Origin: Chthoniobacteraceae bacterium
GTDB lineage: Bacteria > Verrucomicrobiota > Verrucomicrobiia > Chthoniobacterales > Chthoniobacteraceae
Direction of reading: 5' to 3'
DNA length: 64,000 bases
NCBI GenBank assembly: GCA_947476255.1
Contig: CANJPY010000010.1
Location: 1 to 64,000, forward strand
This document shows positions 43,283 to 52,367 of this stretch, piece by piece. Made by a program: the position numbers and the translations under genes. Positions within the stretch are counted from its first letter, which is position 1. The number at the start of each line of letters is the position of its first letter. Below the pieces are notes generated by a model. The model did not search any database, was not told where the DNA came from, and saw only the letters and a list, made by a program, of their open reading frames with translations.

Positions 43283-44880
43283 TTTTGCGGGCGCCGGCTG
43301 GCTTGAATGAGAAGGGCATTGACGGCTGCCGCAGCCCAAGGAGATCCCCCCCGAGTTCCTTTGTTGGTGATGCGTGGAACGTGCAGGCACCGGCGCAGGC
43401 GTTCCTTGCATTCCTGTGTTCCCACGAAACCCACAGGAAGGCCAATGACCAAGCGCGGCCGCCAGCGCTGCTCTTGAATGAGCCGCACGGCTTCCTCCAC
43501 GGCGGTAGGTGCATCTCCAATGGCAAGGAGGACGTCATTTCCAAATTTCAGCCAAGCACGGCGGATGCCTGCGGCTGACTTTGTGAGTCCGTTGGCCTGT
43601 GCGACAATTTTGGTTTCCTCATCGTGCACAAGGCACGCCGTGCGGAGGCCGAGTTGAGCGATTAACGAGCGCCTAAGCCCGGATTGTACCATGGTGACGT
43701 CTGTGACGATGGTGCAGCGGTCCAGGATTGCTTGAATGCCGGCATTGGGTGCACCCGCTGAGCTAAACACGGAGTCCGGTGCTTCAAAATCTCCCGAGGT
43801 GTGTACGAGGCGTTGGAGAAGGTCTAATTGGTCGGCCGGAAATGCACTCCAGTCGCGTCCCTGCGCGATAATCTCGAAGCTCTTTTCTTCGATGGGGTGC
43901 ATTTCATAGGGGCCGTTCGCGGGAGCGGGCGGCGGTGACGGCTCGGGGACTGGCACCGAGGAAGAGGGAGAGGGTGCGGGCGATGCAGCAGCACCGGTGC
44001 CGATGCCGCGGACATGAAAATGATGCCCTACCTGCGGAGAGCCTGCTTCACTTTCATACCCGATGATTGCGGTTCTGTATTTGCACAGACTGCAGTTCAT
44101 GAGGGCCTTGCCTTCGAAGGCTTCTCGCGCACGATCCAGCAGAGCGTCAGCCGTGAGTGGATGGACATCCAGATGGCCTGCGAACAGGACGTCTACTTGG
44201 GGGCGACTGGCTGCAACCGCTTCCACGGCGGCTTGAATGCGTTTGATCAGGACGCCGGTAAAAAGAAAGAAGGGAAGGACAAGCAATCTTCGGCATCCCA
44301 GTCGAACTGCACTCTCGAGGCCTTCGGTCAGCGAAGGTTTTGCGGTGCCGGAGTAGCAGACGAACGACGCCGCAAACCCCATGCCCTCCTCAAGGATCCT
44401 CGCCAGCTTCGTGACATCTGAATTTGCATCAGGATCCGTGGTGCCCCGACCTACAACGACAAGACAGGTGTCCGAGCGTGGGATGATCTCTCTGCCCCGT
44501 GACTCTGCTTCCACGATGCGGACTCTGCAGAGTTGCAATACGGAAGGATGCAGATGCATCGGAGCACCGTAGCGAATGTCGCAATCTGGAAACTCGCGTT
44601 GAAGAGCCTGAACCTCGACGGGCATGTCATTCTTCGCATGGGTTGCCCCCAATAATACGCCCGGCACTACCGAGACCCGGTTCGCGCCCGCGGCGATGGC
44701 CTTGCGCACTCCCTCGTCGATGGTGGGGCGCGCGAACTCCAGATAACCGTGTTCTACAATACGACCGTTTGCGCGCATGCGGACAACGTCGACAAAGCGC
44801 TCGAATTGTTCGACGCCCTCTGGGTCACGACTGCCGTGCCCCGCAACAACAAGGGCGATGTCTTCAGGGAGTGAGATCAT
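43279..44880 (-). CDS. cbiX-cbiC: Fused sirohydrochlorin cobaltochelatase (CbiX) and precorrin-8X methylmutase (CbiC)
   Basis: A 533-residue fusion. Residues 1-290 are a long-form CbiX with two chelatase lobes: His15 in [10 protein letters not shown] and His81 in [16 protein letters not shown] are the likely metal ligands. A C-terminal MNCSLCKYR (Cys263, Cys266) resembles the cluster-binding motif reported in long CbiX proteins. Residues 297-323 are a Pro/Ala/Ser linker. Residues 325-533 are CbiC/CobH, with [13 protein letters not shown] holding catalytic His360 and [15 protein letters not shown] near the end. CbiX inserts Co2+ into sirohydrochlorin; CbiC moves the C11 methyl to C12. The ATG overlaps the cbiE stop. 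Confidence 0.93.
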   Translation of the reverse strand: MISLPEDIALVVAGHGSRDPEGVEQFERFVDVVRMRANGRIVEHGYLEFARPTIDEGVRKAIAAGANRVSVVPGVLLGATHAKNDMPVEVQALQREFPDCDIRYGAPMHLHPSVLQLCRVRIVEAESRGREIIPRSDTCLVVVGRGTTDPDANSDVTKLARILEEGMGFAASFVCYSGTAKPSLTEGLESAVRLGCRRLLVLPFFLFTGVLIKRIQAAVEAVAASRPQVDVLFAGHLDVHPLTADALLDRAREAFEGKALMNCSLCKYRTAIIGYESEAGSPQVGHHFHVRGIGTGAAASPAPSPSSSVPVPEPSPPPAPANGPYEMHPIEEKSFEIIAQGRDWSAFPADQLDLLQRLVHTSGDFEAPDSVFSSAGAPNAGIQAILDRCTIVTDVTMVQSGLRRSLIAQLGLRTACLVHDEETKIVAQANGLTKSAAGIRRAWLKFGNDVLLAIGDAPTAVEEAVRLIQEQRWRPRLVIGLPVGFVGTQECKERLRRCLHVPRITNKGTRGGSPWAAAAVNALLIQASRRPQK

Positions 44881-45560
44881 GGAGACGAATGGATTTGGCT
44901 TGGGAACGGGGTTAGAGCGCGGATGAGGAGAATACTCATGTCGGTGAACTCGGCATTACAATCGCGGAGATGTCCGCTCCAGTTAGCCTCTGTGCGCGTG
45001 AGTTGCTCCCATACCTCGACCGGGTGTTCTCCGGGAATGCCGCTATCGAGTAGATATTTTGCAATATCCCGGGGCATGAAATCCCAAGGGCGGGGAATAA
45101 CGATGGCATTTCGTTCGTCTTCCAGGACGTGTACGAGGTGCCGTTTAAAGGGTTCGAGATCACCGCGGCGGTGAAAGGTGATGAACGTTGTTTCGTCAAA
45201 ACAGACGCGGCCGCGACTCGCCAGAATCTGGGCCGAACTGATTCCCGGAACCGTTTCCACGGGATGGCCACAAGCGATGTCGACACGTTCAAGAAATTGG
45301 AAACCGGAGAAGTGGATGTCTCCCATGAAAACAACGACGCAGCGTTTCCCCGCGTGGTGTAAAGCCGCTACCTCAGCCAGTCGAGCGGTTTGATCCCTGT
45401 AGTTCATTGGGATTTCCAGGCACCTCGATGGCACGTGAGGGCGGGCTACCGTAAGGACTGCATCGAAGCCGGCAACGACGTCGGCTTCAGCAAGCAGGTC
45501 GCGAGCGCGAAGGGTTAAATAGGAGGGATCGCCTGGGCCGGCGCCGATGCAGTGAATCAT
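44877..45560 (-). CDS. cbiE: Precorrin-6Y/7 C5-methyltransferase CbiE
   Basis: A 227-residue tetrapyrrole methylase opening [19 protein letters not shown], with [16 protein letters not shown] and [20 protein letters not shown], which group with CbiE and the N-terminal half of CobL. It ends before any CbiT-like SAM-methylase domain, so it supplies C5 methylation only. The C15 methylation and decarboxylation (CbiT) must come from elsewhere. ATGA overlaps join it to cobB upstream and cbiX-cbiC downstream. Confidence 0.9.
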   Translation of the reverse strand: MIHCIGAGPGDPSYLTLRARDLLAEADVVAGFDAVLTVARPHVPSRCLEIPMNYRDQTARLAEVAALHHAGKRCVVVFMGDIHFSGFQFLERVDIACGHPVETVPGISSAQILASRGRVCFDETTFITFHRRGDLEPFKRHLVHVLEDERNAIVIPRPWDFMPRDIAKYLLDSGIPGEHPVEVWEQLTRTEANWSGHLRDCNAEFTDMSILLIRALTPFPSQIHSSP

Positions 45561-46891
45561 GTTAGGAATCCGAGTTGTGTGCCCAATAGGGAAGCGTTTT
45601 GTGGAAAGTAGAGGTGAACATAGGATGCGTGAAGCGTAGGGGTTCGGAAACCTTCTTTCCTACTGCTGCCATTTCTACGCCGCGAGACCGTCCATGCGTT
45701 TGCTTGAGTTGCCTCTGCTTCCCAGCGGGAGTGGTGAAATTCGTGGCCTGGATGGACTCCATCCGCGCTGCAATAACCAAAGTTCTGCAATGAGCGTGTC
45801 ATTGCAACGCTGCCGGGGATGACACCGGTCATTGGAAATCTGGTGCCGTCTATAGTGACAAGCTCGTCGGCAAGCAGCATAAGCCCTCCACATTCGGCGT
45901 AGCAGGGCAGACCGTTTGAAACCGCGTCATGCAACTCACTGCGAAGGGAGGTATTCGCAGATAACTGATCGGCGTATATCTCTGGAAAGCCTCCTCCAAG
46001 AATGATTGCATCAAGGTCGGTCGGGAGCTTTTTCGAGTCGAGTGGAGAAAACGGGAGCATCTCCGCACCCTGCTGTTGAAGCCATTCCAGATTGGCTTGG
46101 TAATAAAAATGGAAAGCGGAGTCGCGTGCGATGGCAACGCGTTTTCGGGGTGTGTTTGTCGTTGCTTTGGCTTCTTGTTCGACGGTTGTTTTGTGAATAG
46201 AGGCAAGGTTGGAGAAGGCTTCGAGATCAAGCGTTTCTTCAGCGAGTCGGGATAGTTCTTGGGGAGAAGGAAGCAAGGTCTCCTGAGGCGCTTGGAGCCC
46301 AAGGTGGCGCTCGTCCCAGTGTAATAACTCGGACTGGGGGACTGCCCCAAGAACGGGGATGCCCAAGGGCTTGATGGCCTCGCGCAGGTATCCGGTATGC
46401 GAGGCCCCGCTCACTCCGTTTAATACGACTCCCACAATCCTTGAGGGGCGTGCCTCTTCCATAAAGCCACGAAGGGCTGCGGCAAGGGATCGGCCCGCTT
46501 TTGCTGCAGGAATACACAACACAACCGGCCAGTTTAGCCAGCGTGCGAGTTCCATGGTGCTGCCCTCTTCGGAGGTTGGGAAAGCGCCGTCGAAAAGTCC
46601 CATGACTCCTTCAAGAATTCCTGTCGCAGACTGGGTATGGCGGTCAGCCTCGCGCAGCACTGTTTCTCGCCCCATCAGCCATGCATCGAGGTTGCGGGAC
46701 GGCCGCGAACTGAAGCGAGAGTGGTAGGCGGGATCGATGTAATCCGGACCGGCCTTGAACGGTTGGACACTCAGCCCGCGCGCTTCCAGACCTGCGAGCA
46801 GCAGGCAGGTAATGGCGGTTTTGCCACTACTGCCATGCAGGCCGCCTAAGACGAACCCTGTGGGTCTGGAATTTACGAATGATGGCGACAT
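45557..46891 (-). CDS. cobB: Cobyrinic acid a,c-diamide synthase CobB/CbiA
   Basis: A 444-residue ATP- and glutamine-dependent amidase. The N-terminal domain has the P-loop [15 protein letters not shown] and [13 protein letters not shown]. The C-terminal class I glutamine amidotransferase domain has [14 protein letters not shown] and the catalytic Cys in [10 protein letters not shown], with the late His in [11 protein letters not shown]. It amidates the a and c side chains of the corrin ring. It lies eight bases after cobO and overlaps cbiE. Both CobB and CbiA names are used; the shorter length fits CbiA-type enzymes. Confidence 0.94.
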   Translation of the reverse strand: MSPSFVNSRPTGFVLGGLHGSSGKTAITCLLLAGLEARGLSVQPFKAGPDYIDPAYHSRFSSRPSRNLDAWLMGRETVLREADRHTQSATGILEGVMGLFDGAFPTSEEGSTMELARWLNWPVVLCIPAAKAGRSLAAALRGFMEEARPSRIVGVVLNGVSGASHTGYLREAIKPLGIPVLGAVPQSELLHWDERHLGLQAPQETLLPSPQELSRLAEETLDLEAFSNLASIHKTTVEQEAKATTNTPRKRVAIARDSAFHFYYQANLEWLQQQGAEMLPFSPLDSKKLPTDLDAIILGGGFPEIYADQLSANTSLRSELHDAVSNGLPCYAECGGLMLLADELVTIDGTRFPMTGVIPGSVAMTRSLQNFGYCSADGVHPGHEFHHSRWEAEATQANAWTVSRRRNGSSRKEGFRTPTLHASYVHLYFPQNASLLGTQLGFLT

Positions 46892-46899
46892 GGAGGTTG

Positions 46900-47454
46900 T
46901 TAAAATTCGATGCCGCGTCTTGCGCTGACGCCCTGGTCAAAATGGTGTTTGATTTTGCGCATCTCTGTCACGACATCGGCAAGGTTGATGAGATCCTCAT
47001 GCGCATAGCGGCCTGTGAAGACGAGTTCCACGTTTGATGGGCGCGCGCGTGCGAGTTCGAGTGCACGCTCTACGGGGATGAGTCCGCGGTGAATGCAGTA
47101 ATTAATTTCATCCACGACCACTAAGTCATGTTCCCCTGCAAGAAGTGTTGCTTGGAGGGAATCCATTTCCACGGCAAGTGCCTTGGTCATTGCTTCTACG
47201 TGTTCCGGAATGTGTTTGCTGCGAGAGAGGATCCAATCTTGTTCTACGTTTTTATAGGTGAGATTGGGGTGAAGGGTCGGGCACAATGCAAGCTCGCCGG
47301 TTTTCCAGCGGGGCTTCATCATACGCAGGTAATACACGTGAAACCCGCAGCCTAATGCACGCAGCATGAGGCCCATGGAAGCCGTGCTTTTGCCTTTTCC
47401 CTCTCCGGTGTAGATTTGAAATGCCCCGTGTTTAAGGCGCTGGTTCTGTTCCAT
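46900..47454 (-). CDS. cobO: Corrinoid adenosyltransferase CobO/BtuR
   Basis: A 184-residue ATP:cob(I)yrinate adenosyltransferase. The P-loop IYTGEGKGKSTASMGLMLRA, VVVDEINYCIHRGLI and VELVFTGRYAHEDLINLADV are diagnostic of the CobA/CobO/BtuR family. It attaches the 5'-deoxyadenosyl group to the cobalt. It overlaps the Pro-rich tail of cbiB by 23 bp. Confidence 0.95.
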   Translation of the reverse strand: MEQNQRLKHGAFQIYTGEGKGKSTASMGLMLRALGCGFHVYYLRMMKPRWKTGELALCPTLHPNLTYKNVEQDWILSRSKHIPEHVEAMTKALAVEMDSLQATLLAGEHDLVVVDEINYCIHRGLIPVERALELARARPSNVELVFTGRYAHEDLINLADVVTEMRKIKHHFDQGVSARRGIEF

Positions 47455-48535
47455 AATGGGTGGGGCGTTTGATTTGACCGTGAATCTTCGCCGGCGGGCT
47501 TGCCTGCTGTTGAATAAACGGGCGTTGGAGAATGGGAGGGGTGAAGCCCGAGCTTGGTGCGGACGGAAGGGTTTCTGCGGGGTGAGGGGGGGGCTTGGGG
47601 TGGCGATCTCTCAGGTAAAGGGCGGAGGCTCCCAAGAGAACGCAGAACAACACGATACTCCAGAACCAGCGTAATACCCGGGAAATGTCGCTGGGATAGG
47701 GATCTGGGGCTGTTGGGTTAAACACGGGACCTTCGAACGGAATGCCGTCATAGAAATTGGTTCCACCCAGGCGAACATTAAGAGCCCAAGCGGCGGCAGC
47801 CTCGCTCCAACCGGCGTTTGGACTGACATGTTTGCCCGCATCTGTAACCACCGAGGCGGCGTGGTGAAAAAAACGGGGAAGCAGGGATGCGAAAGCACAC
47901 AATCTCGCAGGAATGAAGTTCAGCGCATCATCTGCAATCGCAGAAAATTTGCCCATGCGTTCGTATTGCTCGTTCCGGTGACCGACCATGGAATCGAGGG
48001 TGTTCACGCAGCGATACAAAAGGGCGGCAGGAGCGCCCCCGATTGCGGCCCAAAAGAGGGGGGCGACAAATCCGTCGGTCGCGCTTTCGGCGACGGCTTC
48101 TACGGTGGCGCGGCTGATGCCACTGCTGTCGAGATCGTGCGTGTCCCTTCCGACAATGTAACTCACACTTTTGCGGGCCCCGTCAATGTCACCGAGAAGG
48201 AGAGGCAATGCGATGTTGCGCGCATGGCGATCGAGGTCCCGGGCAGCCAGGGTTTGATAGATCACGATGGCGTCCCAGATCCAGATCAGGGAGGAATGAA
48301 CGAGGGAGAGCCCGTTTCGGACTAGAAAGTACAAGCCGAGCATGGTGCCGCAGACAAAGCACCATAAAAAGAGGCCCCCCAATACTGTGCGTCCAAACAT
48401 GTGCGCACAAAGCGGTTCCCAGAAGCTGGTGAGCCCTCCTGCGAAGCGGGTGAGATGGGGCCAACCCTGGGGGTCGCCCAAAAGAACGTCGAGTACGACT
48501 GCGAATAAAAACTGGAGAGCGTCAGTCTGCCACAT
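47432..48535 (-). CDS. cbiB: Adenosylcobinamide-phosphate synthase CbiB
   Basis: A 367-residue integral membrane protein. It starts FLFAVVLDVLLGDPQGWPHL, has VGRDTHDLDSSGISRATVEA and ESATDGFVAPLFWAAIGG, all CbiB landmarks, and about five hydrophobic segments. It attaches aminopropanol phosphate to adenosylcobyric acid at the membrane. After the last helix (SIVLFCVLLGASALYL) an extra tail of about 60 Pro-rich residues follows; typical CbiB stops near there. It overlaps the end of cobD-cobQ by 14 bp and the start of cobO by 23 bp. Confidence 0.93.
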   Translation of the reverse strand: MWQTDALQFLFAVVLDVLLGDPQGWPHLTRFAGGLTSFWEPLCAHMFGRTVLGGLFLWCFVCGTMLGLYFLVRNGLSLVHSSLIWIWDAIVIYQTLAARDLDRHARNIALPLLLGDIDGARKSVSYIVGRDTHDLDSSGISRATVEAVAESATDGFVAPLFWAAIGGAPAALLYRCVNTLDSMVGHRNEQYERMGKFSAIADDALNFIPARLCAFASLLPRFFHHAASVVTDAGKHVSPNAGWSEAAAAWALNVRLGGTNFYDGIPFEGPVFNPTAPDPYPSDISRVLRWFWSIVLFCVLLGASALYLRDRHPKPPPHPAETLPSAPSSGFTPPILQRPFIQQQASPPAKIHGQIKRPTHYGTEPAP

Positions 48536-51074
48536 AGCGCCAAATGTCCTCCATGTTTAGGTGCTGGTCCAATAAGTCAGCCATTCCGTTGTATAAACTC
48601 TCCCGTTGCTGGCGGAACGTTGTCGAGGAGACTTTATGACCGCTTAGTTGTGCGAGCTTCGTGATCTCACGCCGGACTTGGGTGGCTTCAAAAAAACCAT
48701 GCAGATAGGTGCCCCAGATTTTACCCATGCGGCAGCCTTCCTCGCGTGGACCAGATGAGTCTGCAACATGCACAAGTGGTTCGCATGGTCCGGTGGTGCG
48801 GGTTTTGCCCATGTGGATCTCGTAGGTGTTCCAACGTTCACCTTCAAAAATGGCCTCCACATTTCTGACGTCCTTGTCCTCAGTAAACCAAGTTTCAACG
48901 GGTAAAAGTCCCAAGCCCTCCTCCTCGCCGGCATCGCCAGCCACTCCCTTCGGGTCCGCAAGGCGTTGACCGAGGATTTGAAAGCCGCCGCAAATGCCAA
49001 TCACAACAGCGCCTTTTTGCGCGGCTGAGAGAACCGCGTCCGCGAGGCCGTTTTGTTTGAGCCAGCGGAGGTCGGACAAGGTGTTTTTAGTGCCCGGAAG
49101 TACGAGCACACTCGCATTTGCAATCGTGACAGGATCCTCTGTCCACTCCACCCGGATGCCTTCGTCTAATTGCCAAGGGTTTGTGTCTTGGGTGTTTGAG
49201 GCGTGAGGAAACCGGATCCAGTGAATGGGAGCGCCCTCCCTTGCTGTTGACGGCTCCGACGACAGGCTATCCTCGTTTTCTGGCTGGAGGTTTTGCACGA
49301 AGGGGAGCGTTCCCAAATAGGGGGCGCCAAAGTGAGGCTCAAAGAACTGCTTTGCGTCCGAGAACAGCGCCAAATCTCCACGGAATTTATTAACGACCAC
49401 CCCCATGCAGCGGGTCCTGTCTTCTGCGGGAGTGAGCGCCCACGTGCCTGCGACTTGTGCGAATACTCCGCCGCGTTCTATGTCTGCAACGAGCAACCAG
49501 CGCGAATCAAGGTGGCGCACAGGGCGGAAGTTGACGAGGTCACGCTGCATCAAGTTCAGTTCGACGGGGCTTCCTGCACCTTCCAGAACTAAGGCGTCGC
49601 AGCGCGTTTCCCAATACGCGAGGCTCTCCGTGACCGTTGGCCACAAGGTCTCGATGGACTTGTAATAATCGGCGGCTTTGATGTGGCCCTCGGCACGGCC
49701 GAGTCGGACGAGTTGCGATCCTGATTTGCCGGAGGGTTTGAGTAGAATCGGGTTCATCCGGACCGAGGGAGCCAGTCCACACGCCTCTGCTTGAGCGGCT
49801 TGAGCACGTCCAATTTCTCCTCCATCAAAGGTGACGGCGGAGTTATTCGACATGTTTTGCGCCTTAAATGGAGCGACGCGCAACCCGCGGCGTGTGAGCC
49901 AGGCGCAGAGTGCTGTGGCGAACCAGCTCTTGCCGCTGTTTGAAGACGTTCCTAATACGCTGATCGCGCGCATTTTTCGCGCGCGCGTTCGTGTGTGGAA
50001 GCGAGGCTTGTATCCTGTGATTTTGGAGAATGCGTCTACGAGTCGATCGTTCTCGGATGGTGTCCTCACCGCGATTCGGAGATATTGCGTGCGTTCGAGG
50101 CCTTCAAATCCATGGCAGGTTCGGACTAAAATACCTTGGCGGCCAAGGTCCTCTGCGAGGGATTCCGCGTTTGAATCAGCGCAGTGGAGCAGGAAAAAGT
50201 TGGCCTGCGATTCTAACGGGGTCAGTCCCGGAAAAGATCGGAGGTGCCCCGTGAAATCTGCGCGGACTTCCGCGGAGCGGGCCATGCTCGCAAGCATCGA
50301 GTGGTGATTGGCTTTGGTAAGGGCGGACTGCGCCCAGATTTCCGTGATGCCGTTGACTGGCCAGGGTGGTTGCAACGACTGGAGTTGTTGCAACCATGTG
50401 GAATTTGAGGTGGCAAGAAAACCAAGACGAAGGCCCGGGATGCTCCAGCTTTTGGTTAATGCTCTGATGAGGATGACGTTTGTGAAGTCCGGGAGTTTTT
50501 GCAAAAGAGATTTTTGCCCCTGATCTTCCGTGAACTCAATAAACGCCTCATCAATGATCCACGACAAATGTTTGAGCTGCGGATGTGTGAGAAGTTTTTC
50601 AAGGGTCCGGAAAAGCCTTCCCGTGGGGTTGTTGGGGGTGCCCAGAACGACGACATCCACATCGAGGAGTTCTTCTGCGGCAAAAGCGAGGTCGGGTTGG
50701 TCAGGAAAAAGGAGCAGGTCTTTGACGAAGACGCCAGCGGCGGTGCAGGCGCGTTTGTAGTCTGCGAAGCATGGGTGGTAGACGGCGGCTTTGCCTCCCG
50801 CGAAAAGTCGCGTTGCAAGATAGAGTGCTTCGATGGCGCCCGCCGTGGTTAAAAGGTGTCTTTCTGCTACGTTATAGATTGCTGCAAGGCGTGAGTTTAT
50901 ACTCGCGGCATCAGCTTCGGGATAGCGTCCCATGGCCTTCGATGCCGGGACTGTCGGTGGCAGGGCAGGGGGATGCCAAAAGGCGTTTGTATTAACGCTG
51001 AAATCTAAAAAGGACTCGTGCCCGAATTTCAAGCGTGCCTCCGCGAGTCGACCGCCGTGGAATGCCTGGCTCAT
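48522..51074 (-). CDS. cobD-cobQ: Fused threonine-phosphate decarboxylase (CobD) and cobyric acid synthase (CobQ)
   Basis: An 850-residue fusion. Residues 1 to about 355 are a PLP enzyme of the CobD type: GGRLAEARLKFG and LDFSVNTNAFWHP at the start, LGTPNNPTGRLF, and the PLP lysine in LIRALTKSWSIPGLRLGF. Residues 368-850 are CobQ: VLGTSSNSGKSWFATALCAW, FKAQNMSNNSAVTFDGGEIG, a class I amidotransferase with the nucleophile in VIGICGGFQILGQRL, and the late His in GTYLHGFFE. The frame is unbroken, and no ribosome-binding site precedes the internal ATG at 49973. The first half makes aminopropanol phosphate, the second amidates four side chains. It starts directly after the cobU stop. Confidence 0.93.
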   Translation of the reverse strand: MSQAFHGGRLAEARLKFGHESFLDFSVNTNAFWHPPALPPTVPASKAMGRYPEADAASINSRLAAIYNVAERHLLTTAGAIEALYLATRLFAGGKAAVYHPCFADYKRACTAAGVFVKDLLLFPDQPDLAFAAEELLDVDVVVLGTPNNPTGRLFRTLEKLLTHPQLKHLSWIIDEAFIEFTEDQGQKSLLQKLPDFTNVILIRALTKSWSIPGLRLGFLATSNSTWLQQLQSLQPPWPVNGITEIWAQSALTKANHHSMLASMARSAEVRADFTGHLRSFPGLTPLESQANFFLLHCADSNAESLAEDLGRQGILVRTCHGFEGLERTQYLRIAVRTPSENDRLVDAFSKITGYKPRFHTRTRARKMRAISVLGTSSNSGKSWFATALCAWLTRRGLRVAPFKAQNMSNNSAVTFDGGEIGRAQAAQAEACGLAPSVRMNPILLKPSGKSGSQLVRLGRAEGHIKAADYYKSIETLWPTVTESLAYWETRCDALVLEGAGSPVELNLMQRDLVNFRPVRHLDSRWLLVADIERGGVFAQVAGTWALTPAEDRTRCMGVVVNKFRGDLALFSDAKQFFEPHFGAPYLGTLPFVQNLQPENEDSLSSEPSTAREGAPIHWIRFPHASNTQDTNPWQLDEGIRVEWTEDPVTIANASVLVLPGTKNTLSDLRWLKQNGLADAVLSAAQKGAVVIGICGGFQILGQRLADPKGVAGDAGEEEGLGLLPVETWFTEDKDVRNVEAIFEGERWNTYEIHMGKTRTTGPCEPLVHVADSSGPREEGCRMGKIWGTYLHGFFEATQVRREITKLAQLSGHKVSSTTFRQQRESLYNGMADLLDQHLNMEDIWRYVAD

Positions 51075-51605
51075 TTACGACGCGCCTCCTTTGAGAACAA
51101 GCGGAAGGCCTGCGATTTGAAATTCAACATGGTCTGCTGCTTCCGCGACCTGCTGGTTGGCGCGTCCGCAGAGATCACGGAAGGAACGTCCGAGTGCGGT
51201 GGAAGGGACCAAGCCCATTCCGAGTTCATTGGTGACGATGAAGAGAGAAATGTTTTTGGCCCTTGCTGTTTGGAGCGCGGTGTCGAGTCTGGCGAGAAGT
51301 TCAGGCTCGGTTGTTGCTTCGCAGTGATAGGACAACCACAGCGTCAAGCAGTCGATCAAGACGGCTTTGCCGGCGTGTTGTTGGAAGATCAATGGGAGGT
51401 CGAACTCGTTTTCAATCGTGGTCCAATGTGGGGGCCGCGTGGAGCGATGCTTGGCGATGCGTTCCAGCATTTCTGTGTCCGTATGGCTGGAGGCATAGGT
51501 CGCAACATAAATCACCGGGCTTCCGGTGTTCGCTGCGAGTTGTTCGGCGCGACGGCTTTTGCCGCTGCGGGCTCCTCCAAGAATGAGTGTGATTTTGGAA
51601 CTCAT
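51075..51605 (-). CDS. cobU: Adenosylcobinamide kinase / guanylyltransferase CobU/CobP
   Basis: A 176-residue bifunctional enzyme. The P-loop LILGGARSGKSRRAEQLA, YVATYASSHTDTEMLERIAK with the HxxxR segment, VLIDCLTLWLS and VTNELGMGLVPSTALGRSFR are typical of CobU. It phosphorylates adenosylcobinamide and then forms the GDP derivative, the activated half for lower-loop attachment. ATGA overlap joins it to cobS, and its stop abuts the start of cobD-cobQ. Confidence 0.95.
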   Translation of the reverse strand: MSSKITLILGGARSGKSRRAEQLAANTGSPVIYVATYASSHTDTEMLERIAKHRSTRPPHWTTIENEFDLPLIFQQHAGKAVLIDCLTLWLSYHCEATTEPELLARLDTALQTARAKNISLFIVTNELGMGLVPSTALGRSFRDLCGRANQQVAEAADHVEFQIAGLPLVLKGGAS

Positions 51606-52360
51606 GCGCGGGTGAGTAGGACGAGGAGGGTCGTGATCTCGGAGATTTGGACGGTGGCGCCGAGGCAGTCACCAGTGATGCCGCCGATGCGCCGCTGAAA
51701 AAACGTGGCGGCCAGAAACACGCACAAAGCGTTGGCGGCAATGATCGGGACACCGGCGGTATTGAAGAAAAAAACGACCAGCAGTGCGGGCGGCAGGAGG
51801 GCGCCGATGAGCTGCTGTTTGTTCAGGCGCCTGCAAAATGGGTGGGAACGTGTGGTGTCGAGGCCGACGTGTGGTTGGAGGTGCATCACGGCGACGGCGC
51901 TTGCGCGTGCGAGGGCGTGACCCGCGATGATGGCTGAAGTTGCCAGTGGAAGCCCTTTGATAAGAAGGGAGTCAAGGAGGTAGAACTTCGCGCTGAAGCC
52001 AAACCAAAGGGCGATCGCGCCGAAGTTTCCGAGACGGCTGTCTTTCATGATCTCAAGACGCCGCGCCGGAGAGGAACCTCCGAAGAGACCGTCTGCGGCA
52101 TCTGCGAGTCCGTCTTCGTGATAGGCCCCTGTGATCAGCACAGTGGTGAGCATGCTGACAAGGATGGCGACTTTTGCCGGGAGGCTGGGGGCAGCCATGG
52201 CAAGGGCGATCGCGCCCGAGGCTCCGACAAGGGCGCCGACGGCTGGAAAGTAGGCGACGGCTGCTGCGACGGCCTCAGGAGAATACACGCACCAGCGGCT
52301 GACGGGGACGCGTGTCAGCAGCATCAAAGCGGTTAGGAAATGGTTCCAGGCGCGGGGCAT
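51602..52360 (-). CDS. cobS: Adenosylcobinamide-GDP ribazoletransferase CobS
   Basis: A 252-residue membrane enzyme starting MPRAWNHFLTALMLLTRVPV at 52360. The motif AYHEDGLADAADGLFGG with clustered Asp residues is the metal-binding active site, and a later MKDSRLGNFGAIAL is also conserved. About six hydrophobic segments follow. CobS joins adenosylcobinamide-GDP with alpha-ribazole at the membrane, the near-final step. It begins seven bases after the cobT stop. The longer open frame upstream lies inside cobT. Confidence 0.95.
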   Translation of the reverse strand: MPRAWNHFLTALMLLTRVPVSRWCVYSPEAVAAAVAYFPAVGALVGASGAIALAMAAPSLPAKVAILVSMLTTVLITGAYHEDGLADAADGLFGGSSPARRLEIMKDSRLGNFGAIALWFGFSAKFYLLDSLLIKGLPLATSAIIAGHALARASAVAVMHLQPHVGLDTTRSHPFCRRLNKQQLIGALLPPALLVVFFFNTAGVPIIAANALCVFLAATFFQRRIGGITGDCLGATVQISEITTLLVLLTRA

Positions 52361-52367
52361 GTCAAAA

